Shown: positions 50,993-60,540, counted from the stretch's first letter. The stretch is DNA of 64,000 bases from Phytobacter diazotrophicus (GCA_004346725.1 SMDE01000003.1:372001-436000), one strand, 5' to 3'. Numbers and translations are program-made. The notes: generated by a model from the sequence alone, not told the origin.

Positions 50993-51757
50993 ATGAGATT
51001 TATTGCCTGCTACAAACTGGTTCCTGAGGAACAGGATATCGTTATCACGGCTGACAGAACCCTGGCGACAGACAAGGCCGGGGAAAAAATCAGCCCCTTT
51101 GATCTCAACGCAATTGAGGCCGCCGTTCAGCTCGCGGGGGAAAGCCATGAAGTGGTGGCCCTGAGCGTAGGGGGAAAAGCGCTCGATAACGCCAAACTGC
51201 GTAAAGACGCCCTTTCACGTGGTCCCAATGCGCTTTACCTGGTTCGCGATGATCGTCTGGCCAGTTCCCTGCCCTATGACACCGCACGCGCTATTGCTGC
51301 CGCGAGCCAGAAAATCGCCTTCGACCTGCTGATATGTGGCGAAGGTTCCGGCGATATGTACGCCCAGCAAACCGGGCTGCTGGTCGGTGCAATGTTGCAG
51401 CTCCCGGCGGTGAACGGCGTCAGCAAAATTGAACTCAAAGAGGGCTTCATCACCGTTGAGCGCACGCTGGAAAATGAAATAGAAGTGCTGGATGTGCCAC
51501 TCCCGGCGGTACTGTGCGTCTCATCGGATATCAACCTGCCACGCATCCCCTCGATGAAAGCCATCCTCGGCGCCGGGAAGAAAAGCGTCACCCAATGGAG
51601 CGCGGGTGACATTGACTGGGCACCGGATTCAGCGCGGACTGAATTAGCTGGCGTCTACGCGCCGCAACAGACGGAACGCAAACACATCATCATTGAAGGC
51701 GACGGGCAGGAAGAGATCTCTCGCCTGCGTGATTATCTGACCAACGCGTTGAGCTAA
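50993..51757 (+). CDS. Electron transfer flavoprotein beta-type subunit (FixA/YdiQ-like)
   Basis: 254 residues. The start MRFIACYKLVPEEQDIVITA and the conserved TSDINLPRIPSMKAILGAGKK-like block near residue 180 identify the FixA/YdiQ group, and it looks closer to YdiQ than to FixA of the carnitine locus. It pairs with the next gene to form a flavoprotein that carries electrons to the acyl-CoA dehydrogenase. It has an AGGA ribosome site and is 18 bases ahead of the FixB-like gene. Confidence 0.9.
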   Translation: MRFIACYKLVPEEQDIVITADRTLATDKAGEKISPFDLNAIEAAVQLAGESHEVVALSVGGKALDNAKLRKDALSRGPNALYLVRDDRLASSLPYDTARAIAAASQKIAFDLLICGEGSGDMYAQQTGLLVGAMLQLPAVNGVSKIELKEGFITVERTLENEIEVLDVPLPAVLCVSSDINLPRIPSMKAILGAGKKSVTQWSAGDIDWAPDSARTELAGVYAPQQTERKHIIIEGDGQEEISRLRDYLTNALS

Positions 51758-51775
51758 GGGCAGCGGAGAAGCATC

Positions 51776-52711
51776 ATGGGCAAAATCAATAATGTTTGGG
51801 TATTCAGCGACAGTGCCGATCGCTATGCAGATCTGCTCGCTGGCGCACGACAATTGGGTGAACACGTTAACGCAGTGATATGGGATGAGCGTGACGTCAC
51901 TGAGGTTAAACAGGCAGACGCGGTCTATTTGCTGTGTGGCAAAACCGATAAGCAGCGCGTCGAAAACTATGCGGAAACATTCGCCTCGCTTATCAGAAAA
52001 GAAGACGGCAAAACGCTGATTCTGCTGGCCGCGACACGCCGTGGCAAAGGCCTGGCGGCAAAACTCAGCGTGCTGCTGCAATCCGCGCTGGTGAATGACG
52101 TGACCCTGCTGGAACACAACGGCGACGACCTGTACGCCGAACATCGCATGTATGGCGGGCTGGCATTTGGGCGGGAAAAAGTGAATACCCCTGTCGCCGT
52201 CATCACGCTGGCGAGCGGTGTTTATGAGCCGTTGGCCGAAGTAAACGCCGCTACTCCCCCACTCACTCAGGTGGATTACATCCCACCCGCCAATGAAATG
52301 CTCTGTCGTGAACGGCGGTCAAAAACGGCCAGTAACGTCGACCTTGGCAAAGCGCGCCGTGTCATCGGTATTGGCCGTGGCCTACTGGCGAAAGAGGATC
52401 TGCAAATGGTCTGGGATCTGGCCTCTGCGCTGGATGCCGAAGTGGGCTGTTCGCGTCCGATTGCCGAAGGCGAACACTGGATGGATCGCGAACGTTACGT
52501 TGGCGTTTCCGGCGTGCTGCTGAAATCCGATATCTATCTCGCCCTGGGCATTTCCGGGCAGATCCAGCATATGGTCGGTGGCAATGGCGCCAAAACCATT
52601 ATCGCCGTTAACAAAGACAAAAACGCGCCGATTTTCCAGTACGCCGATTATGGTCTGGTGGGCGATATCTATAAGGTCGTCCCCCTGTTAACGGAATTAT
52701 TAAAACGATAA
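51776..52711 (+). CDS. Electron transfer flavoprotein alpha-type subunit (FixB/YdiR-like)
   Basis: 311 residues. The C-terminal FAD domain has IGIGRGLLAKEDLQM, the LGISGQIQHMVG signature and NKDKNAPIFQYADYGLVGD. With the FixA-like subunit it forms a heterodimer that in the Fix type may bifurcate electrons from a low-potential donor. The N-terminal half (1-180) is variable, as is normal for this family. Confidence 0.9.
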   Translation: MGKINNVWVFSDSADRYADLLAGARQLGEHVNAVIWDERDVTEVKQADAVYLLCGKTDKQRVENYAETFASLIRKEDGKTLILLAATRRGKGLAAKLSVLLQSALVNDVTLLEHNGDDLYAEHRMYGGLAFGREKVNTPVAVITLASGVYEPLAEVNAATPPLTQVDYIPPANEMLCRERRSKTASNVDLGKARRVIGIGRGLLAKEDLQMVWDLASALDAEVGCSRPIAEGEHWMDRERYVGVSGVLLKSDIYLALGISGQIQHMVGGNGAKTIIAVNKDKNAPIFQYADYGLVGDIYKVVPLLTELLKR

Positions 52712-52753
52712 GACGCAAGCCGCCAGTTTTTATGGCGGCAATGGAGTAAAAGT

Positions 52754-54046
52754 ATGTCGGACGAAAAATTTGACGCGATTATCGTGGGTGCCGGAGTGGC
52801 GGGATGCACCGCCGCGTATGTGATGGCGAAAGCCGGGCTGGACGTACTGGTCATTGAGCGGGGGGATACCGCAGGCAGTAAAAATATGACGGGCGGGCGG
52901 CTCTATGCCCACAGCCTGGAAAAGATCATCCCCGACTTTGCGCAAAGCGCCCCCGTTGAGCGAAAAATCACCAAAGAGAAGATCTCTTTTCTGACCAATG
53001 ACAGCGCCGTCACGCTGGATTATCAGGCGCCGTCTCGCGATACGACCCCGGAAAAAGCGTCCTGGACGGTTCTGCGTCATGGATTCGATAGCTGGCTGAT
53101 GGAACAAGCCGAAGCGGTTGGCGCACAGTTCATCACAGGCGTTCGGGTGGATGCGTTAATCCACCAGCAGGGGCGAGTAACCGGGGTTCAGGCCGGGGAG
53201 GATGTCCTTGAGGCAAACGTGGTGGTGCTGGCCGACGGGGTAAATTCGCTGTTAGGTCGTTCAATTGGACTGGTACAAAAATCGAACCCGCATCATTACG
53301 CCGTCGGGGTTAAAGAGCTCATTTCACTGCCAGCCCAAACCATTCAGGACCGCTTTGGCGTAACGGGTGACGAAGGCGCGGCCTGGCTGTTTGCCGGTTC
53401 CCCATCGGATGGCTTAATGGGCGGAGGGTTTCTCTATACCAACCGTGAATCTATTTCACTGGGTCTGGTGTGCGGCCTGGGGGGCATTGAAAAAGCGCAA
53501 AAATCGGTTCCGCAGATGCTGGAGGATTTTAAACAACACCCGGCGGTGCGCCCCCTTATCGAAGGGGGAACGCTGCTTGAGTATTCCGCTCATCTGGTAC
53601 CAGAAGGCGGAATCGAGATGCTGCCAAAACTGGTGGGCGATGGCGTGCTGGTCGTGGGCGATGCCGCAGGGATGTGTCTGAACCTCGGCTTTACCGTGCG
53701 GGGTATGGATTTGGCGATTGAGGCCGCTAATATCGCAGCGCAAACCATCATTGCCGCAAAAGAGAGTAATGATTTCAGCTATACCCGGCTTGAAAAATAC
53801 GCGCAGGCGCTGGAGAAAAGCTGCGTCTTGCAGGATATGCGGCACTATCGCAAGTTGCCTGGCCTGATGGAAAACCCGCGACTCTTTACGCAATACCCGC
53901 AGATGGCAGCCAATATCATGTCCGATCTTTTCACTGTGGATGGCGCCAAACCGACGCCCTTCTGGAAGACGATATTGAAACAGGGAAAACGTGTCGGGTT
54001 AATGAATTTATTAAAAGACGGCATCGCTGGAGGGCGCGCATTATGA
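52754..54046 (+). CDS. FixC/YdiS-like flavoprotein:quinone-type oxidoreductase
   Basis: 430 residues. The FAD dinucleotide-binding motif VGAGVAGCTAAYVM starts at about residue 10, and the second FAD motif is VLVVGDAAGMCLNLGFT. It resembles ETF-ubiquinone oxidoreductase and is nearly collinear with E. coli YdiS (429 residues as I recall). It should link the flavoprotein to the quinone pool or another donor at the membrane surface. The FixX-like gene overlaps its stop by 4 bases. Confidence 0.9.
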   Translation: MSDEKFDAIIVGAGVAGCTAAYVMAKAGLDVLVIERGDTAGSKNMTGGRLYAHSLEKIIPDFAQSAPVERKITKEKISFLTNDSAVTLDYQAPSRDTTPEKASWTVLRHGFDSWLMEQAEAVGAQFITGVRVDALIHQQGRVTGVQAGEDVLEANVVVLADGVNSLLGRSIGLVQKSNPHHYAVGVKELISLPAQTIQDRFGVTGDEGAAWLFAGSPSDGLMGGGFLYTNRESISLGLVCGLGGIEKAQKSVPQMLEDFKQHPAVRPLIEGGTLLEYSAHLVPEGGIEMLPKLVGDGVLVVGDAAGMCLNLGFTVRGMDLAIEAANIAAQTIIAAKESNDFSYTRLEKYAQALEKSCVLQDMRHYRKLPGLMENPRLFTQYPQMAANIMSDLFTVDGAKPTPFWKTILKQGKRVGLMNLLKDGIAGGRAL

Positions 54047-54327
54047 GCACGGTAAATGTCGATGTGAAATTGGGCGTCAACAAATTCAGAGTGGATGAAA
54101 CCAACCCACACATCATCCTTGTGGCAGACCCAGACAAAGCGCAATTTCGTAAATTGATCACTGCCTGCCCTGCCGGGCTATATCGCGAGGATGAGGCAGG
54201 AAATATCCATTTTGATTATGCCGGCTGTCTGGAATGTGGCACATGTCGTGTGTTGTGCGAAGGGACAATATTAGAGAAATGGGAATATCCGCAGGGGAAC
54301 TTCGGCGTTGAATTTCGTTTTGGCTGA
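54043..54327 (+). CDS. FixX/YdiT-like ferredoxin
   Basis: 94 residues. The cysteine set is ACPAGLY followed by CLECGTCRVLC (C...C-x2-C-x2-C-x3-C), as in FixX/YdiT. It is the iron-sulphur partner of the FixC-like protein, equivalent to the cluster domain of ETF-quinone oxidoreductase. The ATGA overlap with the preceding gene fits stoichiometric production. Confidence 0.92.
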   Translation: MSTVNVDVKLGVNKFRVDETNPHIILVADPDKAQFRKLITACPAGLYREDEAGNIHFDYAGCLECGTCRVLCEGTILEKWEYPQGNFGVEFRFG

Positions 54328-54389
54328 TCCCCTCTTTTGCTCGCGTCACCCTTTGTGGTGAACGTCACTCTCCTGCGCGGGGAGGATTT

Positions 54390-55721
54390 ATGTCAACTCA
54401 GGAAAAAATTGATATCAGTACCGTTCTGGATAAGCACCCGATTAGCCGACGCCAGTGGCTGATAGTTTTTTTAGGGTTCTTTGTATTAGGTATTGATGGC
54501 TTTGATGTTACCGCAATAGGTTTTATTGCCCCGGCCTTGATCGATGACTGGCAGATATCCCGCCATATGTTAGGCCCGGTGATGATGAGCGGCTTATTTG
54601 GTCTGGCTGCCGGTTCACTTATTTCCGGGCCGCTGGCCGACCGTTATGGGCGTAAAAAACTCATCATCGGCTCTGTCATATTTTTTGGTGCAAGCAGCCT
54701 GCTTTCTGCGTGGTCGTGGAATTTATCCAGCCTGACCTTTTTTCGCTTTATTACCGGCCTGGGGCTGGGGGCTGCGATGCCCAATATCACCACGCTGGTG
54801 GCAGAGTATGCCCCCTGGCGCTATCGCTCGCGCCTGGCAACCGTAATTCACTGCGGTTTTAATACCGGTGCGGCATTGGGCGGTCTGCTCAGCCAGCAAT
54901 TACTCGGTACCTTTGGCTGGCGTTCCGTCTTAATTACCGGCGGGGTATTACCGTTAATATTCGCCCTCATCCTGATACGTTACCTGCCGGAATCGATGCA
55001 ATATCTGGTTCAAGACCCCGCGAATAAACAGCGCCTGACGCACTTGCTGAATAAATTCGTCCCCGGCATTGCCGACGAAAAGACCCATTTTTATACCTCT
55101 GAGCCGCAAAAAGCACATGCCAGTACCGCCAGATCGCTTCTGCATCCGCCATACACCTTTGGCACCCTCGCGCTGTGGCTAACACTGTTTGCCGGTTTGT
55201 TCTGTGTCTATCTGTTATCAAGCTGGCTGCCGCTGATGGTCAGGGACACCGGGATGACGCTGTCACAGGCCGTCATCATGGGTTCGGTATTTCAGATTGG
55301 CGGCATGATGGGCAATTTCTGCATCGGCATTGAAATGGACCGTTGGGGTAGACATTGCGCCATCATTCTGACCCTGCTGGGGGGCGCCTGCAGTGCACTG
55401 ATTCTGGGGATGCATATCCCGTCACTGCCGGTGCTATGTGTTCTGGTTCTGATGCTCGGGTTTACCGTCAATGGTATCAGCCCCGGTTGTTATGCGCTGG
55501 CCGCCCATTTTTACCCAACGTCCATTCGGGCCACCGGCGTGAGCTGGGCGACGGGAATTGGCCGTCTGGGTGCCATAACCAGCGCAGGTGCGGGTTCAGC
55601 CATGCTGGCGGCGGGCTGGACATTCAGTGAAGTCTTTATGTTTCTGCCGCTTCCTCTGGTGGCAGGCGCGCTGGCGCTGTATTGCAAAAAGCAACGAAGA
55701 GCTATCGCCAAAACTCATTAG
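54390..55721 (+). CDS. MFS transporter, aromatic acid:H+ symporter (AAHS) type
   Basis: 443 residues with twelve predicted helices. TM1 has LGIDGFDVTAIGFIAPAL, the D-G-x-D-like motif of aromatic acid:proton symporters such as PcaK and MhpT, and the loop ADRYGRKK is the MFS signature. E. coli carries yaaU (MFS) after fixABCX in the carnitine locus, a parallel order. It suggests that the imported acid is aromatic, though other small carboxylates are known for the family. It has a strong GGAGG site. Confidence 0.85.
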   Translation: MSTQEKIDISTVLDKHPISRRQWLIVFLGFFVLGIDGFDVTAIGFIAPALIDDWQISRHMLGPVMMSGLFGLAAGSLISGPLADRYGRKKLIIGSVIFFGASSLLSAWSWNLSSLTFFRFITGLGLGAAMPNITTLVAEYAPWRYRSRLATVIHCGFNTGAALGGLLSQQLLGTFGWRSVLITGGVLPLIFALILIRYLPESMQYLVQDPANKQRLTHLLNKFVPGIADEKTHFYTSEPQKAHASTARSLLHPPYTFGTLALWLTLFAGLFCVYLLSSWLPLMVRDTGMTLSQAVIMGSVFQIGGMMGNFCIGIEMDRWGRHCAIILTLLGGACSALILGMHIPSLPVLCVLVLMLGFTVNGISPGCYALAAHFYPTSIRATGVSWATGIGRLGAITSAGAGSAMLAAGWTFSEVFMFLPLPLVAGALALYCKKQRRAIAKTH

Positions 55722-55750
55722 GCCAGGTTATGTCCAGGGACAACGACGGA

Positions 55751-57421
55751 ATGACAACCATGAAAATCAACGAGGCGCTGAAAATGCGTTATCGACAGCA
55801 AGGATACTGGGGTGACGCGACGCTGGCGGATTACTGGCATCTGTCGGCAAAGGCGTCGGCGGATAAAATCGCCGTCAGCGACAACCACGGCACAGCGTAT
55901 ACCTACCGTGAACTCGACAACGCAGCAGGCGCACTGGCGACGTGGCTTGTGGAAAACGGTATCCAGCCGGGTGATCGGGTCGCCCTGCAACTTCCCGGCT
56001 GGTGTGAGTTTACCGTTATCTATCTTGCCTGTCTCAAATGCGGCGCCGTCGTCGTGCCGCTGCTCCCGGCATTTCGGGAGTCTGAACTGGCGTGGATCAT
56101 GAACAAATGTCAGGCTCGTATTCTCTTTACCGCAACGCGCTTTAAAAATGTTCGTCCCATTCAAATGCTGCCCGCGCTGCGCCCACTGCTTCCCTGGCTG
56201 GAGAAGGTGATTGCGGTCGATAAGCTCGAGCCCGCCCGGCACGAATTGTCTTTGAGCCAGATACTGGCAAACACGCCACCATTAGCTCAGGCCATTGCGA
56301 CAAAAAGCGATGACCTGGCCGCACTGCTGTTCACTTCAGGTACAGAGGGTCACCCTAAAGGGGTAATGCTGACGCACAATAATATCATCGCCAGCGAACG
56401 GGCCTACTGCGCAACGCTTAATTTGAACAGCACGGATATTATGCTGATGCCAGCACCACTCGCCCACGCCACGGGTTTTATGCATGGGGTAACCGCCCCG
56501 TTTATGATGGGTGCCCGCAGCGTATTGCTGGATATTTTTAATCCGGAGCAGTGCCTTGAGATCATTGAACGGGAAAAATGCACCTGCATTATGGGGGCAA
56601 CACCGTTTGCGTGCGACCTGCTTAAGGCGATGCAGGCCCGCCAGTGCGATATCTCTTCTTTGCGCTTTTTTCTGTGCGGCGGAACCACCATTCCGGGCAA
56701 ACTGGTGCGTGATTACCACAAAGCCGGAGTTCCATTGCTGGGGGTATATGGCAGTACGGAGAGTGCGCCACATGCCATCGTCCGTCCCGAAGACTCGCTT
56801 ATTCGCCAGGTGAATACGGACGGAGCGGCGGTGAACGGAGTGGAGATCAGAGTCGTCGATAAAAAGAGAAACACTCTGCCGGAATATACCGAAGGTGAAG
56901 AGGCTTCTCGCGGCCCGAATGTGTTTGTCGGCTATTTTGATGAACCGGAATTAACGGCACAGGCACTTGATGATGAAGGCTGGTATTACAGCGGGGATTA
57001 TTGCCGGGTCGATAAGGCAGGGTATCTTAAAATTACCGGGCGAAAAAAAGACATCATTGTTCGCGGCGGTGAAAATATCAGTAGCCGGGAAGTGGAAGAT
57101 ATTCTGTTGCAACATCCTGATATTCGAGACGCCGCCGTCGTCGCGATGCCGGATCAGCGGCTGGGGGAACGTTCATGTGCCTATGTGGTACTAACCCATA
57201 AAGAACAACCTCTGGTACTGGCTGACATCATCCGTTTCTTTACTCATAAACGCATCGCTAAATATAAATATCCGGAGCACCTGGTAGTGGTCGACAATTT
57301 ACCGCGAACGGCCTCCGGGAAAGTCAAAAAATTCATGTTACGCAAAGATATCGTTCAGCGCCTGGCCCTTGCCTCCCGAGAAAACGCATCCCCGGCACTC
57401 GACGAGGCCATATCCAAATAA
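55751..57421 (+). CDS. Acyl-CoA ligase, FadK-like
   Basis: 556 residues from ATG 55751; ATG 55760 (GGA 8 bases upstream) is nearly as good, and ATG 55730 is less likely. An ANL-superfamily enzyme: P-loop-like FTSGTEGHPKGVMLTHNN, GVYGSTESAPHAI, YYSGDYCRVDKAGYLKITGR and C-terminal Lys in PRTASGKVKKF. It reads collinearly with E. coli FadK, an anaerobic short/medium-chain acyl-CoA synthetase beside ydiQRST. It primes the pathway with ATP-dependent CoA activation; the CoA-transferase can then recycle CoA. Confidence 0.88.
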   Translation: MTTMKINEALKMRYRQQGYWGDATLADYWHLSAKASADKIAVSDNHGTAYTYRELDNAAGALATWLVENGIQPGDRVALQLPGWCEFTVIYLACLKCGAVVVPLLPAFRESELAWIMNKCQARILFTATRFKNVRPIQMLPALRPLLPWLEKVIAVDKLEPARHELSLSQILANTPPLAQAIATKSDDLAALLFTSGTEGHPKGVMLTHNNIIASERAYCATLNLNSTDIMLMPAPLAHATGFMHGVTAPFMMGARSVLLDIFNPEQCLEIIEREKCTCIMGATPFACDLLKAMQARQCDISSLRFFLCGGTTIPGKLVRDYHKAGVPLLGVYGSTESAPHAIVRPEDSLIRQVNTDGAAVNGVEIRVVDKKRNTLPEYTEGEEASRGPNVFVGYFDEPELTAQALDDEGWYYSGDYCRVDKAGYLKITGRKKDIIVRGGENISSREVEDILLQHPDIRDAAVVAMPDQRLGERSCAYVVLTHKEQPLVLADIIRFFTHKRIAKYKYPEHLVVVDNLPRTASGKVKKFMLRKDIVQRLALASRENASPALDEAISK

Positions 57422-57431
57422 GGATACCAAT

Positions 57432-57980
57432 GTGCTTATTAACAATAACCTTCGCGGCAGAACACAGCCGAAAACATCGACACGAATAAAAAACAGCACC
57501 AAGCCGTCTTTTATCCAGGGGGAGCCTACGTTTTATCACTGTCCCCGGTGCGGACAATTTCTTGTGACCATTAATAACAACGGCGGCGAGACACAACTAC
57601 GCTGTTGTGACGAAACGCTGAGAGCATTAGTCCCGCAGAATACAAACGATGTGCTGGCAGAAGACCACCTGCCGCAGATGACGATTTCCGGCGGCTTTGA
57701 ATCAAATACCCTGACGGTGAATATCGGTACAACGCCACATCCGATGACAGACGATCACCGTTTGCTGTGGATCTACGTTTATACCTTTCAGGGTGGCCAG
57801 TTTAAATTCCTCAGGCCAGGCGATCTGCCAGAAGCCACCTTCGCACTGGCCGAAAACGATGCGTACGTCTACTGCGATCGTCCGGTCTGTAAAGGCAGCC
57901 GATGCAAATTTAACTGTAAACGAGGGTTCACCGCATACAGTTGGTGCAATCAGCATGGGTTATGGAAACATTCATTTTGA
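57432..57980 (+). CDS. Two-iron desulfoferrodoxin / superoxide reductase-like protein
   Basis: 182 residues from GTG 57432, chosen for AGGA at 57421-57424, directly after the ligase stop. The N-terminal rubredoxin-like centre has Cys37, Cys40, Cys58 and Cys59. The catalytic SOR fold (about 65-180) keeps all five iron ligands of the family: His79, His103 (HPM), His109 (DDHRLLWI), Cys172 and His175 (WCNQHGLWK). Two oddities: the lysine of the family's E-K-H-V-P loop is Asp78 here (E-D-H-L-P), and an insert at 148-162 adds four cysteines (C-x4-C-x4-C-x3-C). It may detoxify superoxide made by the flavoproteins or act as an electron carrier; which is unknown. Confidence 0.82.
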   Translation: MLINNNLRGRTQPKTSTRIKNSTKPSFIQGEPTFYHCPRCGQFLVTINNNGGETQLRCCDETLRALVPQNTNDVLAEDHLPQMTISGGFESNTLTVNIGTTPHPMTDDHRLLWIYVYTFQGGQFKFLRPGDLPEATFALAENDAYVYCDRPVCKGSRCKFNCKRGFTAYSWCNQHGLWKHSF

Positions 57981-58033
57981 TGATGCATCTGCTCTGGGGG
58001 TACATCGAACAGACAGAAGAGAGGAGAGGAGAA

Positions 58034-58061
58034 ATCAGCATGCCGTTGAAGGCATGCTGAT
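58034..58061. terminator. Terminator after the desulfoferrodoxin-like gene
   Basis: ATCAGCATGCC-GTTGAA-GGCATGCTGAT, a perfect 11-bp stem followed on the plus strand by AGTGGTTTT. It marks the right end of the accessory block, 11 bp before the yfiF stop. Confidence 0.8.
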
Positions 58062-58071
58062 AGTGGTTTTA

Positions 58072-59151
58072 TCAGGCTTTGTTTTGACGCCACCATTCTG
58101 CCAGCAACACACCCGTTGCTACAGACACGTTGAGACTCTCAACGTTGTTGGTGCCGTTAATCGAAATGCTCAGATCCGCGTTATCAAGCGCAGCATCGGA
58201 AAGACCATCACGCTCCTGACCCAGCACCAGCACCATTTTCTTCGGCAACGTGGCGCTAAACAGCGGTGTACCTTTATGGCTGGAAGTGGTCACGATGGCA
58301 TAACCGGCTTTGCGGAAAGCATCCAGCGCCTCGAGAACGCTATCGCCCGTAATGGCCTGCACGTGCTCCGCACCGCCTTCCGCTGTACGAACTGCCGCAC
58401 CGGATTCGATAACGGCCGCATCCTGCAACAGAACGCCTTTCACACCGAAATGCGCGCAACTGCGCATCATCGCCCCCAGGTTATGCGGGTTACCCACATC
58501 TTCCAGCGCCAGAACGCAATCTTCGGCGCCGGCCTGTGCCACCCACTGCTCAACACTGGTACCGTTACGTTTCTTGATCAGGAAGCAAACGCCACCGTGG
58601 TGTTCAGTACCGGACGCTTTTGCCAGCTCAGCCTCATCAACCACATGGTAGGCTTTGCGATTAGCCGCCATCCAGCGCAGCGCCTCTTTAAAGCGCGGGG
58701 TTACGCTCTGAACAAACCAGGCGCGCACGATGCAGTCAGGACGGCTGGCAAACAGCGCCTGACAGGCATTCTCACCATAAACGCGGGTCTCTTCCGCCCG
58801 CTGACGACGCAGTACTTCCGGATCGATAAAGCTTTTACCGCTGATACCGCCGTGATCTGGCTTTGTTGGTGCCTCGTCACCCGGCGCGCGGGAAACGGTA
58901 CGCCACGGGGAATCACTCTGTGGACGGTCACGGTCACGACCACGGTCATTGCTTCGCTCTTCGCGAGCAGGACGGCGGCCACTGTTTTTCTCTTCGCGAG
59001 CGGGGCGACGGCCAGCATCGGCACGAGACGATCCGCTACGAGCAGGCCCTTTCCCGGTACGCGGGTTTTGGCTGCGTTTATCGGAATCATCATCACTGCG
59101 GACATACATCACTTTGACTTTGCCGCTTTTGTTTTTCAGTTCATCGTTCAT
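58072..59151 (-). CDS. yfiF: YfiF, SpoU-family RNA methyltransferase
   Basis: 359 residues from ATG 59149-59151 (GAGAAAAGC before it), as in E. coli (345). The N-terminal 100 residues are a basic, disordered tail with a duplicated GRRPAREE unit, longer than in E. coli. A TrmH-substrate-binding domain (about 105-185) is followed by a SPOUT knotted domain (about 200-359) with [26 protein letters not shown] and [11 protein letters not shown]. It is a 2'-O-ribose methyltransferase by family; its exact target is not certain. Confidence 0.92.
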   Translation of the reverse strand: MNDELKNKSGKVKVMYVRSDDDSDKRSQNPRTGKGPARSGSSRADAGRRPAREEKNSGRRPAREERSNDRGRDRDRPQSDSPWRTVSRAPGDEAPTKPDHGGISGKSFIDPEVLRRQRAEETRVYGENACQALFASRPDCIVRAWFVQSVTPRFKEALRWMAANRKAYHVVDEAELAKASGTEHHGGVCFLIKKRNGTSVEQWVAQAGAEDCVLALEDVGNPHNLGAMMRSCAHFGVKGVLLQDAAVIESGAAVRTAEGGAEHVQAITGDSVLEALDAFRKAGYAIVTTSSHKGTPLFSATLPKKMVLVLGQERDGLSDAALDNADLSISINGTNNVESLNVSVATGVLLAEWWRQNKA

Positions 59152-59354
59152 GCTTTTCTCCACCAGCGCTGCGCGAGCGCGCAGATTACCTGATGTGTCG
59201 GCGCTTAGCCATTAATTCGTTCAAAAGCTATCGACTATTGTACTCATTGAATAAAACGCGTTGTCGTTTAAAACCACTTCATCAATAATATGTAACATAT
59301 TAGAAACATATCGGCCTTGTGCCACTCTGTACCACTGCTCTCCTGAGGTTAGTT

Positions 59355-59774
59355 ATGAATACCGTATGTGCAAGCTGCCAGGCGCTTAACCGCATCCCCG
59401 AAGCGCGCATTAGCGATGTCGCAAAATGCGGACGCTGTGGACATGAGCTGTTCGACGGCGATGTGATTAACGCCACTGGCGAAACACTGGATAAACTGCT
59501 GAAAGATGACCTGCCGGTCGTTGTCGATTTCTGGGCACCCTGGTGTGGTCCGTGCCGTAGTTTCGCACCGATTTTTGAAGACGTGGCGGAAGAGCGTAGC
59601 GGCAAAGTTCGCTTCGTCAAAGTGAACACCGAAGCCGAACGCGAACTCAGCGCACGCTTTCGTATCCGCAGCATCCCAACCATTATGTTGTTCAAAAATG
59701 GCGAGGTTGTCGACATCTTAAGCGGCGCCGTTCCCAAAGCCCCTTTTAATAGCTGGCTTAACGAATCTCTCTAA
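59355..59774 (+). CDS. trxC: Thioredoxin 2
   Basis: 139 residues from ATG 59355, as in E. coli TrxC. The N-terminal zinc domain has Cys5, Cys8, Cys25 and Cys28; the thioredoxin domain has the redox motif WCGPC (63-67). It reduces disulphides in the cytosol and in E. coli is part of the OxyR regulon. Its upstream region (59152-59354) lacks any site I can assign with confidence. Confidence 0.97.
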   Translation: MNTVCASCQALNRIPEARISDVAKCGRCGHELFDGDVINATGETLDKLLKDDLPVVVDFWAPWCGPCRSFAPIFEDVAEERSGKVRFVKVNTEAERELSARFRIRSIPTIMLFKNGEVVDILSGAVPKAPFNSWLNESL

Positions 59775-59841
59775 TCCTGGCGGGGCACATCTTGTGCCCC
59801 GTTTTCAGCTCTGCGACAATGGCGTTTTTCACGCGATTCTC

Positions 59842-60540
59842 ATGACTGATAACGCCGTACTCACGCTCCGGGCAATGCGTATTGCTCGTTCCACTCGCCC
59901 TTTCCTCGCCCGAGGCAACCGCGTTATTCGCTGCCAGCGCTGCCTGCTGCCAAAACAACAGTGCCTGTGCGACACCTTGCAACCCAGTACGGCCCGCAGC
60001 CGGTTCTGCCTGGTGATGTTCGATACGGAACCCATGAAGCCCAGCAATACTGGCAGGCTTATCGCCGATATTCTGCCTGACACAACGGCGTTTCTCTGGT
60101 CACGTACTGAGCCACCCCAGGCGCTTATTGATTTATGCAACAGCGAAGACTATCAGCCGATGGTCGTCTTTCCCGCATCCTATGCAGGAAACGAACGGCA
60201 GGTCTTATCCGCACCGCCCTGTGGAAAACCGCCGCTATTTATCATGCTGGATGGGACCTGGACCGAAGCACGCAAAATGTTTCGCAAAAGTCCCTATCTG
60301 GACGCCCTGCCGGTTATCTCCGTCGATCTATCACGGATATCAGCCTATCGTCTGCGCGAGTCGCATGCCGACGATCAGTACTGTACCGCTGAAGTCGCGA
60401 TTGCGCTTCTCGATTTAGCGGGCGATCAAGCTGCCGCGAAAAGTCTGGGCGCCCATTTCTCCCTCTTTCGCGAACGTTACCTGGCGGGTAAAGCGAATCA
60501 TCAGCGTAGCGTCACAGCAAAAGAAGCAGAAAACGTTTAA
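59842..60540 (+). CDS. tapT: tRNA-uridine aminocarboxypropyltransferase
   Basis: 232 residues from ATG 59842, matching E. coli TapT (YfiP). DTW-domain enzyme: zinc-binding CQRCLLPKQQCLC near residue 35, and DGTWTEARKMF (the D-x-T-W motif) near residue 140. It transfers the 3-amino-3-carboxypropyl group from SAM to U47 of tRNA. It is 32 bases ahead of patZ and may be cotranscribed with it. Confidence 0.95.
   Translation: MTDNAVLTLRAMRIARSTRPFLARGNRVIRCQRCLLPKQQCLCDTLQPSTARSRFCLVMFDTEPMKPSNTGRLIADILPDTTAFLWSRTEPPQALIDLCNSEDYQPMVVFPASYAGNERQVLSAPPCGKPPLFIMLDGTWTEARKMFRKSPYLDALPVISVDLSRISAYRLRESHADDQYCTAEVAIALLDLAGDQAAAKSLGAHFSLFRERYLAGKANHQRSVTAKEAENV

Noticed and set aside
57793-59193. 466-codon plus-strand frame
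   Set aside because: Antisense to yfiF and the end of the desulfoferrodoxin-like gene; its length reflects GC-rich codon bias on the coding strand.
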